Below, piece after piece: positions 47,816 to 59,607 of a DNA stretch of 64,000 nucleotides. The translations under genes and the position numbers were made by a program. Under the pieces are notes generated by a model. The model was given only the letters and a program-made list of their open reading frames with translations. It was not told where the DNA came from and ran no database searches. Position 1 is the first letter of the stretch, and each line of letters opens with the position of its first letter. This DNA comes from Antilocapra americana. Taxonomy: Eukaryota > Chordata > Mammalia > Artiodactyla > Antilocapridae. The stretch spans positions 39,116,588 through 39,180,587 of the forward strand of contig ML660201.1 in NCBI GenBank assembly GCA_007570785.1, in the 5' to 3' direction.

Positions 47816-49100
47816 ATAGAACCCTAGGAATACAACATAAATGTTTAAAAATCAACTCTTCTACAGTAAAAAATAATTTAAAATTTCATAAAAGACATAA
47901 TTGTCTCAAATTATCCAAATATAACCACGCTACATTTTCCCCATCATTTTCAACTGTTCAGGTTAAAAAAAAAAAACGTTCAAAATTAAATATTAAACAA
48001 ATTGCAAAAAACCTCAGCAGACTACTTTTCCTAATATATAAAGAATCATTTAATCGTTAATAACATAAATCTTAGAAAATCTACCAAAAGCAAACTTATC
48101 TCCAGTAATCTGGATGAGGAAGAGACCTCATAAACATTTAACTCTTAAAACCATGGAACAACTTATAGTCACACTTGCATACCAGTTTTCAGTCCAAATT
48201 AATTTTATCTTTCATTCACCTCCATTAACTCAACAACACGCTGACTGGCTAGGCTGTTCCTTTTCTTGTTGCTTCTTTTTTAGGTAACCCCTAATCAATT
48301 TGAAGTAGGAGACAATTTTCTAAAATGATAACCTCATACTTAGTACACTTAGTGAAACCACAGCCACCTACCAATAATTAACGTTAAGGGATTTTAGTCT
48401 GAAAATGGTGAAAATGCGGGTAATTACAGGTTTCTAGATATTGGTCCTTTGTCAAACCTTAAATTTTCAGGGCCACGTGGGCAAACATGGATGTAAGCCA
48501 GTGTCCTCATCCTCCTTTGAAAGAATAGAGTTTCACAATCTTCTCAGAGGAGAAAAGGGAGCCTGGGGTGTACAGCCTCAGAACCCTACTCCTCCCTTAG
48601 ACAACAGGGAAGCTCCTGAACTTTCTTTTAAAAGCTGTTCTGGTAAACTAGAAAGTGTCACTCTATTTAACATAATCCTTCCAGGGAGCAACTTCCAAGA
48701 AACAGAATCAAATGAACTACGCAAAATAAGACTACAGTGAAATTAATAAAAGTACACTGTCTCTCCAACTGTTCTAGATCCTTCGTTCACGCCAGTTTCC
48801 TTCTACTCAGAAATTTAATCTTAATAATAATAAATTGCATTCATGGATCACCATTAACACATGAGAATAAAATGGCTTGAGTTGGTTTGTCCCTGTGCAC
48901 AATACAAAGCTAGAATAAGGGTCATAGAGCAATGACAACTGGTGGCTTACTGAAGAAAAATCCATAATCTTCAAAATAAACCCTACTGGAAAAAAAAGTG
49001 TCAAGCTGTACGTTCGCTGTCCAACTATGCACTATTTTAGATAAAACTGGTAATTCCATCAATTCCCTGACTCAACAGCACAGTAGAATTCTATAAACTG
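47816..49100. other. ACOX2-KCTD6 intergenic tail, AT-rich
   Basis: AT-rich sequence with no recognised gene, between the L1 fragment and the probable 3' end of KCTD6. Confidence 0.6.
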
Positions 49101-49160
49101 CACCCTAAAGTTCCCACTGGGTCCTTCTGAATCAAACACAAATGTGCTAAATAGGCAGTA

Positions 49161-49298
49161 TTTATTAGGACATGAAACAACGCATATTTTAGACAAGGAC
49201 ATAAAACAATGCATATTTTAGACAAAGAATAAGATTTCCCCCCTTAACAATAATCAACCAATACACATCTAATTTTCATATTTCAATTTTTATTTATT
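49161..49298 (-). terminator. KCTD6: Candidate KCTD6 polyadenylation signals
   Basis: On the - strand, AATAAA occurs at 49298-49293 and again at 49166-49161, with a further copy at 49626-49621 nearer the stop. These would give 3'UTRs of about 350 to 820 nt. Which one is used cannot be decided from sequence. A 29-bp duplication lies between the two distal copies. Confidence 0.4.
49168..49225. repeat. 29-bp direct duplication in the likely KCTD6 3'UTR
   Basis: Two adjacent units beginning GGACATGAAACAACGCATAT and GGACATAAAACAATGCATAT, differing at two positions, next to a possible AATAAA on the KCTD6 strand. Confidence 0.9.
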
Positions 49299-49978
49299 TT
49301 TTTTCTGGTAGACAGTACCACTTGACAATTATACTGCACCAGGAGTAAGAAGTTAAGATTTCTACCACAGGGACGTTTTGTATTCAGAATCCAATATAAA
49401 TATTTCTAGTCAGACATCTCCATGGCTACAGATATTTGGTTGCTTGATTTATATGCATAGAAAGAAACAGTTGTCATAACTGTAAAAAGCAGTACTTAAC
49501 AAGTACTTTTACATGATTGGAATAGTTTTCCTTTAATATTACAATACTGCTTATTGGTCTGAAAACTAGGTCACCCTACATGATGTTCTGATTTTTCCCT
49601 AAGGCATCATGAGTACTCTGTTTATTCTTTCACTCTTGCATTTTTAGCCTTCTAGTTGATTTAGGGACTATTTAATCAGAAATCATTTTAGCACTGCAAA
49701 AAAAAAAAAAGCTTTGTTAAGGGTACATTATAGACCATAATGATTTTCAGACTTCTTTGTATTAAAAAAAAAAAAGGTATCTGGAGGCTCGGAACAGGCA
49801 CATGCACACTTGGGATGAAGGGAACAAAACATAGAGGAGTCTGCTAAAGCACAAAACTTCCTTCTGGTCCCCAATGCCTTCAAATAAATACAAATATTAA
49901 AAAAAAAAAAAAAACTCACACTGTGATTAAAAAAAAAAAAAAGGCCAGCCTCTTGGATGGCCCTCCCAGGGCTGGAGG

Positions 49979-50665
49979 TCAGTCGTCCGTCTTGCGGGCC
50001 AGCCTGCAGAAAGTCCAGTTGTGCTCCACCGTGTTCTCGTTGGCCCGCTCACTCATGTGGTGCACTCGGGTGTTGCGGATCGTGAAGCCCTGCTTCGTGA
50101 TGTACTCCATCAGGTGGACACGCAGAGAGACTTCCTGGTGGTAGTCACAGGGCCCGAACGTGAAGGACACCTGGCAGTCTCTGGTGTCCATCATGTGCTT
50201 GTTCCACTTCGTGAAATAGTTTGATATGCCCTCCAGCAAGGAGTGGACCTTGGTGGTGATGGTGAGCTGCGTAATGATGACAGCTACTGGGTTGGAGTAC
50301 TTGGAAAGCTTCCGGGTGCTAGACAACTCCACGACTTCCTCAAAAGTATCCACAGGATACAAAGGCTTGGGGTCGTTGAGACACTGAATCAGGGGCTCAA
50401 TCTGATAAAAGTCTGCTTCTTTCCGAAGCAGATCAAATTCCTTAAAATCCAGGGGTAAGGTCAGCTCTGAAGTTCTTAAGAAGTTGAGGACGTATCGGAA
50501 AAGAGGTCCATCTCGATCAATGAAGTAATTGCCTTGAGGGTCTCGAGCTGTGGGGAAGTCTCCCCCAAACATGGCTCCAAGCATGGAATCTGGGTAACGC
50601 GTCAATGTGGTGAGAGACGTCGTGTACAAGTGTCCACCTACATTTAACGTGACTGGGTCAGTCAT
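49979..50665 (-). CDS. KCTD6: KCTD6 main coding exon (residues 10-237)
   Basis: This is one open exon of 229 codons including the stop, and nearly the whole protein. The acceptor TTCAG lies directly before the ATG of residue 10, so an ORF finder would take that Met as the start. The known protein has nine more residues from the upstream exon. The BTB core and the C-terminal domain are both complete. Confidence 0.98.
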   Translation of the reverse strand: MTDPVTLNVGGHLYTTSLTTLTRYPDSMLGAMFGGDFPTARDPQGNYFIDRDGPLFRYVLNFLRTSELTLPLDFKEFDLLRKEADFYQIEPLIQCLNDPKPLYPVDTFEEVVELSSTRKLSKYSNPVAVIITQLTITTKVHSLLEGISNYFTKWNKHMMDTRDCQVSFTFGPCDYHQEVSLRVHLMEYITKQGFTIRNTRVHHMSERANENTVEHNWTFCRLARKTDD

Positions 50666-52046
50666 CTGAAATTGTTTAAAACATCATCAGTCATCTGAAA
50701 AAAATTTTTCTTCTTAAATCCTAACTATGACAAATTAAGAAAATTAGTGGCAACAAGCAAAGCGAAAGATTCAGGCTACAGAACATCCAGCAAGCCACTG
50801 ATGCAAAACAGCTTTAGTTTCAGTGAGAAACCCACCCAGATGAAGGGATCTAACATTCCCTTTCAACAGAAAAAAAGAGATATATCCACCGATTCAGAGC
50901 CTTACACTGAGAAAGGAGAGCATGACTTCCAAAGCCATTTAATTTCAGGCCCAGGGTCTAGAGGTTTTCAGGTCAGAGTACATTACGGGAAGAGGAAGAG
51001 AAATTTAAAATACACTCATTTTTTTTTTCCCAATTAAAAAAAAAAAAAGACTTCTATGCTTCTTAACTCAATTTAACAGAAAACAGAATACAAATGACTG
51101 AATAACATAAAGATACCTACTTTCAGTATTTTTGTCTTTCCCCCTTCAACATAAGGAGGGAAATGATGAAATTTTAAAAATAAAAATTTGTGTGGACTTA
51201 ATCTCAACTTTTCATGGAAGAAATAGTGCCAAATACTAAGTTAAAATACACAGCTTGGTCAAAACAATCTCATATTTTTTGTTATTATTCAGTCTCTAAG
51301 TCATGTCCAACTCCTTGCAACCCCATTGATTGTAGCCCGCCAGGCTCCTGTCCACTGGATTTTGAAAGCAAGAATACTGGAGTGGGTTCTCACATCCCCA
51401 AAGGCCAATAGCAGCTTTCAAACTTCATGATCTGATAGTATAATCACTTTTGTAACATTAATGTCACAATCTGACCTTTAATTTCGAAAAGCAAGCTTCT
51501 CTAAATAGCACATATCTTTGGCTTTTAAAATCATACTTAAGAAATAAAGCAAGACAGGTAATATCCAAATAAAACATTTCTTACCAAAGGAGGGGGTGGG
51601 AAATAGGAAGATGCATGCACATGCGGGAAAAAAAGGGCCAGCGGGCAAAGGGGCGCCTTCGCAGCATTAGCCTCCCAACCACAAGACAGTGTCCCGCGGC
51701 CATCACCTGCTACACACTCAGTCAACAGGCACTGCTCCATGGAGGGAGCTTCTCAAGAGAAACACACTTTAAGACCAAAAAACAGTGATTGTTAAAAGTT
51801 ACATGGAGCGTCCACACTGAGCTCGCTCACTTAAAAACAGCAGACAAAGCTTAAACACTCAAAAATACACAGAAACTAATGAGCGGGGAGGGCAGGGTTG
51901 TACCATTCGTAAGTTCCATTCTTACTGAGATGCATTATACCTAAGAATACATATGAAGCAGGGAAAAAACACACAGAAATAATTTGCCAGGCTTCAAAAT
52001 CCCATCAAAAGCCTCTCACCATATAGCCCCAGTCTCCATTATCCAT
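49979..52046 (-). CDS. KCTD6: KCTD6, BTB/POZ-domain CUL3 adaptor (two coding exons)
   Basis: Seen: exon 52046-52020 encodes MDNGDWGYM and ends at a GTGAGA donor. Exon 50665-49979 begins after TTCAG with MTDPVTLNVGG and ends KTDD then TGA. Joined they give 237 codons, the same length and near-identical sequence to human KCTD6. The BTB/T1 domain (about residues 12-110) starts TLNVGGHLYTTSLTTLTRYP and contains FRYVLNFLR; the C-terminal half has the KCTD-specific fold ending NWTFCRLARKTDD. Known: KCTD6 is a substrate adaptor for CUL3 ubiquitin ligases. Reported substrates include small ankyrin-1 isoforms, and with KCTD11 and KCTD21 it acts on HDAC1 in Hedgehog signalling. It is convergent with ACOX2, with about 3.6 kb between stop codons. 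No defects are seen. Confidence 0.98.
51285..51390 (-). mobile_element. Bov-tA/Bov-A SINE fragment, in KCTD6 intron
   Basis: TCAGTCTCTAAGTCATGTCC, TAGCCCGCCAGGCTCCTGTC and AAGCAAGAATACTGGAGTGG. It lies between the two KCTD6 coding exons. Confidence 0.85.
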
Positions 52047-52089
52047 CTGCTCCAGTGCTGCGTCTCGGGGAGCCCAGGTTCCAGGGAAA
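52020..52089 (-). CDS. KCTD6: KCTD6 first coding exon (43-nt 5'UTR plus MDNGDWGYM)
   Basis: On the - strand a strong acceptor (CTTTCTCTCTTCCCCAAG) precedes the exon at 52089. The ATG lies at 52046-52044 and nine codons lead to TATATG|GTGAGA. MDNGDWGYM equals the N-terminus of human KCTD6. This exon is too short to be found by ORF length alone. The 5' edge rests on the acceptor only. Confidence 0.93.
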
Positions 52090-53993
52090 CTTGGGGAAGA
52101 GAGAAAGACACGTGTATCACTATGAAAACAGAAGAAAGGTTTGCTCGCCCAACAGCAGGCCAGACACCAGAGAGACACGCATCTTTGCGCCAAGGCAAAG
52201 ATCGAGGGGACAGGCGATTTCCCAAAGGTCTCCTGGGGTCCCCCGACATCCTTACCACAATGGGTACCTAAGAGACTGTCAATGTTTACACAGGAAAGAG
52301 TTATCCTATATTTTGAGAGGAAGGTAGAGAGTCTAGGGAGTAAACCAGTTATTCAAATTCTACCTATCTTCTTTGAAAATTCAATGTTTAGAATTCCTGC
52401 AGGGGAACATTATGATTAACCCTACCTTATCTGGTACAAAACTATGACGATCCTTATCAAAAAGGTTAACAGAGGGAAACAGTAAACTCTTCTTCCTAAG
52501 CACTGCAGCAATAAACTAAACATCTTAGTAAAAGCATTAAAAACCATAAACCTCCAAGAAGACACCGGCATCTCTTTCCAAGAGAAATAACACCAGAAAC
52601 GTAGCTTTGCTGTAACATAGAAAACCTAATTACACTTTTAATAAGCACACATTTCATTTTCTACAGTAATCAAAACAAATACAAAACAAGTTCAATGCCA
52701 AATCATTAGAGCACAATTTGGGGCAAAAAAGAACCTTACCAATCAATCACGAGTCACTAGGCTAGCACTTAGGAAGGGACAGCCTGAAGACGTTGATAAA
52801 CACCCAGATATTAATGATGCCATTTTTATTTTATTTTTATCTACAATTCAAAAGCACTTAAACAGTTTCCCAGCTACTACTGAACTGCTTTAGTCAGTTC
52901 TCCTTCACACACAGCAATCCCCAAATCACCCAGCAATGCAAACTCCAGGGCAAATTTCAAAAGCTTTGGCAAGAGACAGTAAGAAACATGGACTTAAGGG
53001 TATTTAACCAGGAAAAGCACTGTTTGTTTGCTTGGTCTTGTTTTTTTAACGGATTCACTTTTCCCACTTTTAGAGGAATCTGGCCCGCTAATTCCCGGAG
53101 CAGGCCCTGGCCCAGAAGATCACAAAGGCTCTCTCTCAAAAGGTCGCTCAGGCATGTAGAGAACATTTGCATAGCACAGCAGGGGCTGAAATCAGAGCCT
53201 CAAGCATCCATTTCTCTACCTTGCAAAATCTTCAAAGCAAACAAGCTAAAATGTAAACCAGACAACTGTGGGGTCAGTTTTTATTCTCCACACTCAGCAG
53301 CTGGGTACAGGTAGGGCTCTATGTGCCATAGGGTGAGATAAGGAACAAATGTCAAATTCAGGGCTGTTAGGACAACCTTTCATTCCTCTGACTGACTGCA
53401 ACAGAATTTGAAGTAACAGAACCAAGAAACAGGTTTTACCAATTTGTATTACGTGCACCTGATTCAGTTACTGATGCAACAGACAGATCAGCAGATGGAA
53501 CAACTGAGCGATTTAAAAGGCCAGTCACCCAAAAGTCCTGCTAAGATGCCCACCTCTGGCCTCAAATTCCCTGTTCATTACTGGCAGCTTCAAAAATAAT
53601 TCAGTCGACTAACATTCGCTGGAGGGTTGGGGGGCAGGGGGTGCTATGTGCAACCCAGATACACAGAAACAGGAAAGTATGGTCTTGCCCTGATGAGGCT
53701 TTCAATCTGTGAAGAAGGGCCACCTGCAACAACTGAAGTACAGAATTCAAAGGTCCTATATAAAAGATGGTCTGGCAGAGAGCTGAGGGAGAAAGAGCGA
53801 GAACACCATCAAATGTGAAAATGGAGGACTTTGGGGAAGGGTTCGTCTCAGTGGAACTCAGCAGCAATGTTTGGACAACCTGAAAAGGGATTCTAGAATA
53901 AAAAAACAATATAAGTAAAGGGCTGAGGGCTCCCCCACAACATCCCTGATACAGTAAGCAGAATGTGAATAATTATCCTCCTTTTGGAGATGT

Positions 53994-54300
53994 TTTCCGG
54001 GTGGCTCAGCTAGTAAAGAATCCTCCTGTGATGCAAGGGAACCGGGGTTCGATTCCTGGGATAGGAAGATCCCCTGGAGAAGGGATAGGCTACCCACTCC
54101 AGTATTCTTGGGGTTCTCTTGTGGCTCAGCTGGTAAAGAATCTGCCTGCAATGTGGGAGACCTGGGTTCAATCCCTGGGTTGGGAAGATCCCCTAGAGAA
54201 GGGAAAAGCTACCCACTCCAGTGTTCTGGTCTGGAGAATGCCACAGACCTTACAGTCCATGGTGTCATAAAGAGTCAGACATGACTAAGCGAACTTCACC
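53994..54300 (+). mobile_element. Head-to-tail Bov-tA dimer
   Basis: Two Bov-tA units follow each other without a gap: 53994-54109 (head and partial body, stopping at AGTATTCTTG) and 54110-54300 (complete). A near-perfect duplication CTTTTGGAGATG / CTTTCGGAGATG (53981-53992 and 54306-54317) flanks the pair as a whole. It sits in KCTD6 intron 1. Confidence 0.92.
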
Positions 54301-54319
54301 TTCCACTTTCGGAGATGTA

Positions 54320-57300
54320 ACAGAGAAAAGGCACATTAAGAGACTTGCTCAAGGGCCCATGGCTAGAAAATAACTGAACAGGAGCTTGGGTTTTGACTCC
54401 CAGTCCAAATCTTTCCATAAACCTCCTCCTCCAACAGAAACTGAAAGAATAATATCCAAGAAACGAGAAATCCAAAGGATTAACTTAAAAACCCCTAACA
54501 ACCATCTATTAACCCTATCCACCTAGTAAGGGTTTATTTACAAATATAACAGTAACTCAAAGTGAGCAGTTATCATGGATTTGTAAAATTCCCTTGAAGC
54601 AAAATAGCAAGGACCTCCTGTCCAGTGTGATTCAAGACTGCTATCTTCAATCTTAAACAACTCCACTCTGCAAACATCCAAATAGTTAAATAAGTCATGG
54701 GAGATGCAAAAAAGAAAAAAAGACCAAAGACAAACAAAAAACAAACGAAGAAACAGGTATAATCAAAGTCACAGCTGTTATGATACACACACACACAGTG
54801 AGACAATGCTCCTGAATCTGTTCTACAGCAAAAGGCAAGGTTCTATTCCTGTACAAAGATGTAATAAAACCTCAGAGCTTAATAATTCAGGAAAGCAATT
54901 ATGAAAATCTATATAAGTCCATGTTTCTTAAAAAAAAAAAGTACCCAAAAGCCTCCCTTCATTTCTGTATAAGATACATCAAAATAAGACGAAGTTACTA
55001 TCAGTCACTTTCAATAACAACTACTAAACTGTACCCTCAAAATGAAAATGTTCACTTAAGAGCTCTAGAGCGGGGGAAAAAAGTAATGATTAATTTACAT
55101 TTTATCTCTATGCCTTACTTCTAAACATCCTCTGTAGAGATGCTCAGATACAGCACAAACAAAAAAGGACATTCCTGGTCAACCAATAGCTGGATAAATA
55201 ACCTCTGAACTGATGACTGTTAGGACCATCTCAGAGACAAGGCAGATGAACGAAGTAAAACACAGTGCAAAAGAATTTCCAGAATAGCCTCAATCTCTTC
55301 TGGTCATTTTCCAGAGCTGCTAACAATTAGAAATGATTCATTTGCTTTTCATCTTCTCTCCCTTCTGGCACTCAGCAGTGGAGGTCTTAATGAGAAATTG
55401 AAGGACCACAAGACAGCAGAAGGAAGCTCTTGAAATGGGCATCAAATGTGCCTGTCTTATTTGAGGAACACAGACCTAACATTTCAGAAAATTAGCCACG
55501 AATGGAGATCATGAAGGTACCAATGAAAAACATCTTTCCTTTATAGTGACTTGCCTTACTAAAAGTTGTTTTAAACAACAATGAATGCATCCAAACACAA
55601 AAATTCAAACAAAGACTTCTGACCCTGTAAAATCAAGTTCACCTGAAAAGATCTGACCTTTGTCGCAAATAAAACACATGTGGTAACAACTAGCAGACGG
55701 TTCCCAAAGAAAGTAAAGCCGTTCTGAAAATTCACCCAGATGCATTTTCAAATGTTAATTATGACTAATATATAAATTCTGTCTGTGTAATGTTAGCAGA
55801 TGTTAATGTTAAGGAAAACACAAATTCAAGAATTTATGAAAGCCTTAAAAAGAAATTAACAATTTTCCACATTAGTAAATGTGAAAAGCACACAATTCAA
55901 CAACTGAATGACTCAAGAATAACCTAAGAACCCCTGAAACTCATTTTCCTCACCACAGCAGAACTCAATCACAGGCTTCGTGGTTATGATGAACTAATTT
56001 AACACACGCATTCTGGGCTTATACTTTCTGCTACAGACTAAGAATTCTCTGGAAGACAACTCCTGCTCCTATCCTACATAACAACTTATACATTGCAATA
56101 CACACCTCCAAACTTGAATAAATAATAAAAAAAAATCACTATTTCCTTCCCTAAGTTTCCAGGTAGCCCTTTTAAAATGCCTTTCTACTTTCTACTGAAA
56201 TCTTTGTGTCCAGCATTCAGAAAAGACGACTCAACAAATTCCATCTATACATATCTTCAAAATTACCTTTGTGCTGAATTTCTCTGTTCCTGAAATGTGG
56301 GAGTTTTTGAAAGTGAAATACTTTTTATAGTAACTGGTTCAGCAACATCGAAAGGAGTTTTGGGGGTTAACATTCACATACAGGCTGGTTTAAGTAACCA
56401 GGCACAGAAAGAGAAGGTGATTATGGTGTTAGGTTATGCTTGACCATAACCACTACACAAATAGATCGTTTCATCCAAAAACTAATCCTTTCTTCTCTCT
56501 GCTCTCTCCATGTGGTCTACAAAAAAGGTGCTCTAGGTTGAAAAGTGACTTTTCCTACTGAAGAGCTACCACAAATAGTCACAAAACCATACCATTCCTC
56601 TTACCTTAATTTCTGTAAGATAAAACAGAATAATACCACATTCCCAAAAGTAATAGTACCATTTAAGCACAACACAGTGGCAACAACTGGCCTACAGGAT
56701 AACAGATGGGGCCTTGGGGTCTGAGGTCACAGGCAGGCCAGAGCAGGAGAGAGAGAAATGGTCACAGGTGAGGATCTATAAGCCAACTTGGCGTCATTAC
56801 TAATTATAAGACCCAGAGTAAATCACTCTGTACTGCCCAGCTGCTTCTTGGGAGGAAAAATAAGTGAGATCATGAATCGAAAATTTATGGGTAAACTGGC
56901 AAGTGTGAAAATTTATGGGTAAACTGGCAAGTGTGAAAATACTAGTGGCAGTACCACACATAATTGAGAAGCTTGAGAGTGTGGACACAAGTAATTCAGA
57001 GCATGGGCATGGAGACAGGGCAAGTATGGAAGAGGAGGTCACTTAATTTGCCTCCAGTCTCCCTCATCCTGTCCTCCTTTTCCTGGAGCGCCACAAGGGA
57101 GAACCACAGGTAAAGGGGAACATCTGGCTTTCACAGAGACCACCAGACGTCTGAACTCTTCATCACAGAAGGAACTCCTCTAAAGCATGACTCAGGATTA
57201 TGTCCAAGGTAAAGCCAAATCCAAATAAATATTTGTATTCCATTTTAAATAGACTCCAAATATCAGAATCCAAGACACATTCAGTGATTCACAGATTCAC

Positions 57301-57570
57301 CCTAGAATTTATGTAGTAAGGCTTTAAACTGTGATAAATTAAAATTAAAATGACATGAACCTTAGAAACAGCATCTATGGTAGTCCTCACCACTCATTTC
57401 TTAGTATTTATGATGTTATGCAAAATGAAATACTAGTATGGTCTGACCAAAGAGCAAGTTGTGATAACCTACCAACCATGCAGGTTAAAAAAAAAAGATT
57501 TTCCTTTTCCTACCTACCCATCTGTTTATTCGAAAACATCTCAGTCCTGGGCTCAGTGCTGTGCTAAACG
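54320..57570. other. KCTD6: KCTD6 intron 1, AT-rich, largely without recognisable repeats
   Basis: More than 3 kb without obvious Bov-tA, BovB or L1, which is a low repeat load for this window. Contains a short ACAC run (54786-54798) and the 27-bp duplication at 56881. No exon is identified. Confidence 0.55.
56881..56934. repeat. 27-bp perfect direct duplication
   Basis: Two identical adjacent copies of a unit beginning AAATTTATGGGTAAACTGGC, in KCTD6 intron 1. Perfect identity points to a recent duplication. Confidence 0.95.
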
Positions 57571-57574
57571 CTGT

Positions 57575-57594
57575 CCCCCCCCCCCCCCCCCCCC
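57575..57594. repeat. 20-bp poly(C) run
   Basis: A pure C homopolymer, G on the KCTD6 sense strand, in the distal part of KCTD6 intron 1, about 0.5 kb from the CpG island. Confidence 0.95.
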
Positions 57595-58109
57595 TTTCCT
57601 ATCTTGGAATCGTTCATATACTCGGGCGTTTGTGACAGCAAAGAAAACGAACATGCCAAGGGGAAACGGTAAGACAGGCTTAGGCTACCCCAAACGCTGT
57701 TAGGCAAACCAAGTTACCTCAGGTCTCTGGGCACTCAAACCGCTTGTGTCACAAAGCTCTAAAACTGGAAGTATCCAACTTGTTCTAAAACTGGTACAGT
57801 TGCAGAAACATGGTAACTTCAGCACAATATCCAAAAAGGATCTCTGCTTCGCTTCCCGAGTCCCACCCCTCACACAGCCTCCGCCAGTGACAGCCCGGCA
57901 GGTGCTCCGGGGGCTCCTCACCGCCAGGGCCATTTATCACCTCTGACGTCCAGCATTAAAGACGCCCTGGCACACACTAACCTGGACATTAAGAACTCGG
58001 CTGCGGTCAATCCCTCCTCGGGGCAGAAAAATCCCCTAAGGCAGGGCTCCGAAGTCCGCCGGAGGCTTTAACATCAGGGAAACTGCGGCCAATAAGCGCC
58101 ACCCACAAT

Positions 58110-58960
58110 CAATCATTCTCCAGCAGACCCCGAGGCGCTCCCGCCCCGGCCTCGCCGCTGCCCACGGGCAGTCCCCCACCCCGACCCGGGCCCCGGGCGT
58201 GGGACGGGGGACGCCCGGGGCCCGGGCACGGGGCGCGCACCCGGGCACGGGGCGCGCACCCGAGCCCCGAACCCGGGTCCGCCGAGGCGGCACGTCCCAG
58301 CCGGGCGGGCCCCGGATCCTGCGCCCAAGGCCGGCCTCCGGCAGCCGGCAGCCGCGGCGGGCTCGTGCCAGCCCCGGAGCGCGCCGCCCGGACTCCCCGC
58401 GGCGCCCTGAGCGCGGCCGGCAGCCGCCCGGGGTCCCCTCAGCCCCGCCGCCGGGCCGCGCCGCGCGGTCTCGGGCTGAGCCCGGCCCTCCCGAGCCCCG
58501 GGCCTCCGCGCCGGGGGCCCGCCCCTACTCACTGCGTCGCGGCGGCGGTGGCTGCCGGGCCGGGAGACGCCGGCGGCCGGAGGGCGCGAGCGCGAGGACG
58601 AGCAAGCCCGCGCCCGGGGGCGGCGGCGGCGGCGGCAGGAGGGACGACTGAGCCCGCGCCCGGAGTTGCGGCTCCTGCCGCCCGGCGCGGGCGGCGCCTT
58701 TCCAGAGGAGACGCGGCGCCGCGGGCGCGGGCGCCCCCTAACGGCGGCGCGGGCTAGCGACCGAAGGGCCGAGCGGCCGGAGAAACTCAGACCAGGCGTA
58801 GCCCGGGCGGCTCCTTCGGGCGGCTCGGCGGCGGCCCTGAGGCCCCGCCCCGGCGCCCGACCCCGCCCCCGGGGCTCCGGCCCAGGCCCCACGCGCCCCA
58901 CCCAGAATTCGCCCGGCGTCCCGCCTCCGCCCGCACTGGGGGATCTGCCCAGCCCCCGGC
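58110..58960. promoter_or_regulatory. KCTD6: CpG island, KCTD6 promoter and probable non-coding first exon
   Basis: About 850 bp of extreme GC content with very dense CpG, unlike all flanking DNA. On the - strand CGACGCA|GTGAGTAGG forms a strong donor, putting the 3' end of an untranslated KCTD6 exon at 58533. The transcription start probably lies around 58.6-58.8 kb. It includes a GGC run at about 58620 and a 19-bp direct duplication at 58222-58260. CpG-island promoters without TATA are usual for housekeeping-type genes. No divergent gene is recognised on the + side. Confidence 0.85.
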
Positions 58961-59607
58961 GCTCTTCGCTAGGACTCGAGCCTAGTTTCTCCTGTCATTT
59001 TACGAATACTTAAGGGACCCCGACCAAGGGCCAGGCCTGGCAAGTAAAGCGGTCGCCAAGAAGGAGGGGCTTCCTACTGAAAGGAGAAAACATTAAAGAC
59101 CCAAGCGAAGAGCAGACAAACCAATGACTACCCCCCACAAAAGAAGTTATGATTATAAAATGTTTGGAGGTACATGAATTCGATGGAGAATAAGCGGAGG
59201 GGGCCTCTGCTGCAGATACGGTGACTATACAAGACCTGAACTCCGGGACTGTGGTCCCAGGACTCCTGGCCTTGCCCTCTGGGACTGATAAGGTCACGTC
59301 TCCACTCTTGTGGGCGGAGTAGGGAAAGACAGCCAGCTGGAGAGAAGGGGAGCAGAGAAAACGACCAGTGCGAAGGCTCTGAGGACTGAAGGAGCTAGCC
59401 CTAGAGGAAGCTGGCAGCAGTACTGTCCTCATTTCACCACGAAGAAAGCCAAGGCTGCGAGAGTGGGGAATTACCTAAAGTCTCAGAGCTAATTGGTTTC
59501 CAAACAGATTGCTTCCAAACGGAACTCACTTCCCGCTAACCAAATCCCCATCCCTTTCCAGGTGAGATCACGTATAGGGTTTTCGCCATTTCTCCTTCAC
59601 AATAAGC

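Noticed and set aside
58036..58901. Several long frames on both strands in the CpG island, including one of 262 codons
   Set aside because: Stop codons are rare in GC-rich DNA. The Arg/Pro/Gly/Ala-rich composition matches no protein family that I know.
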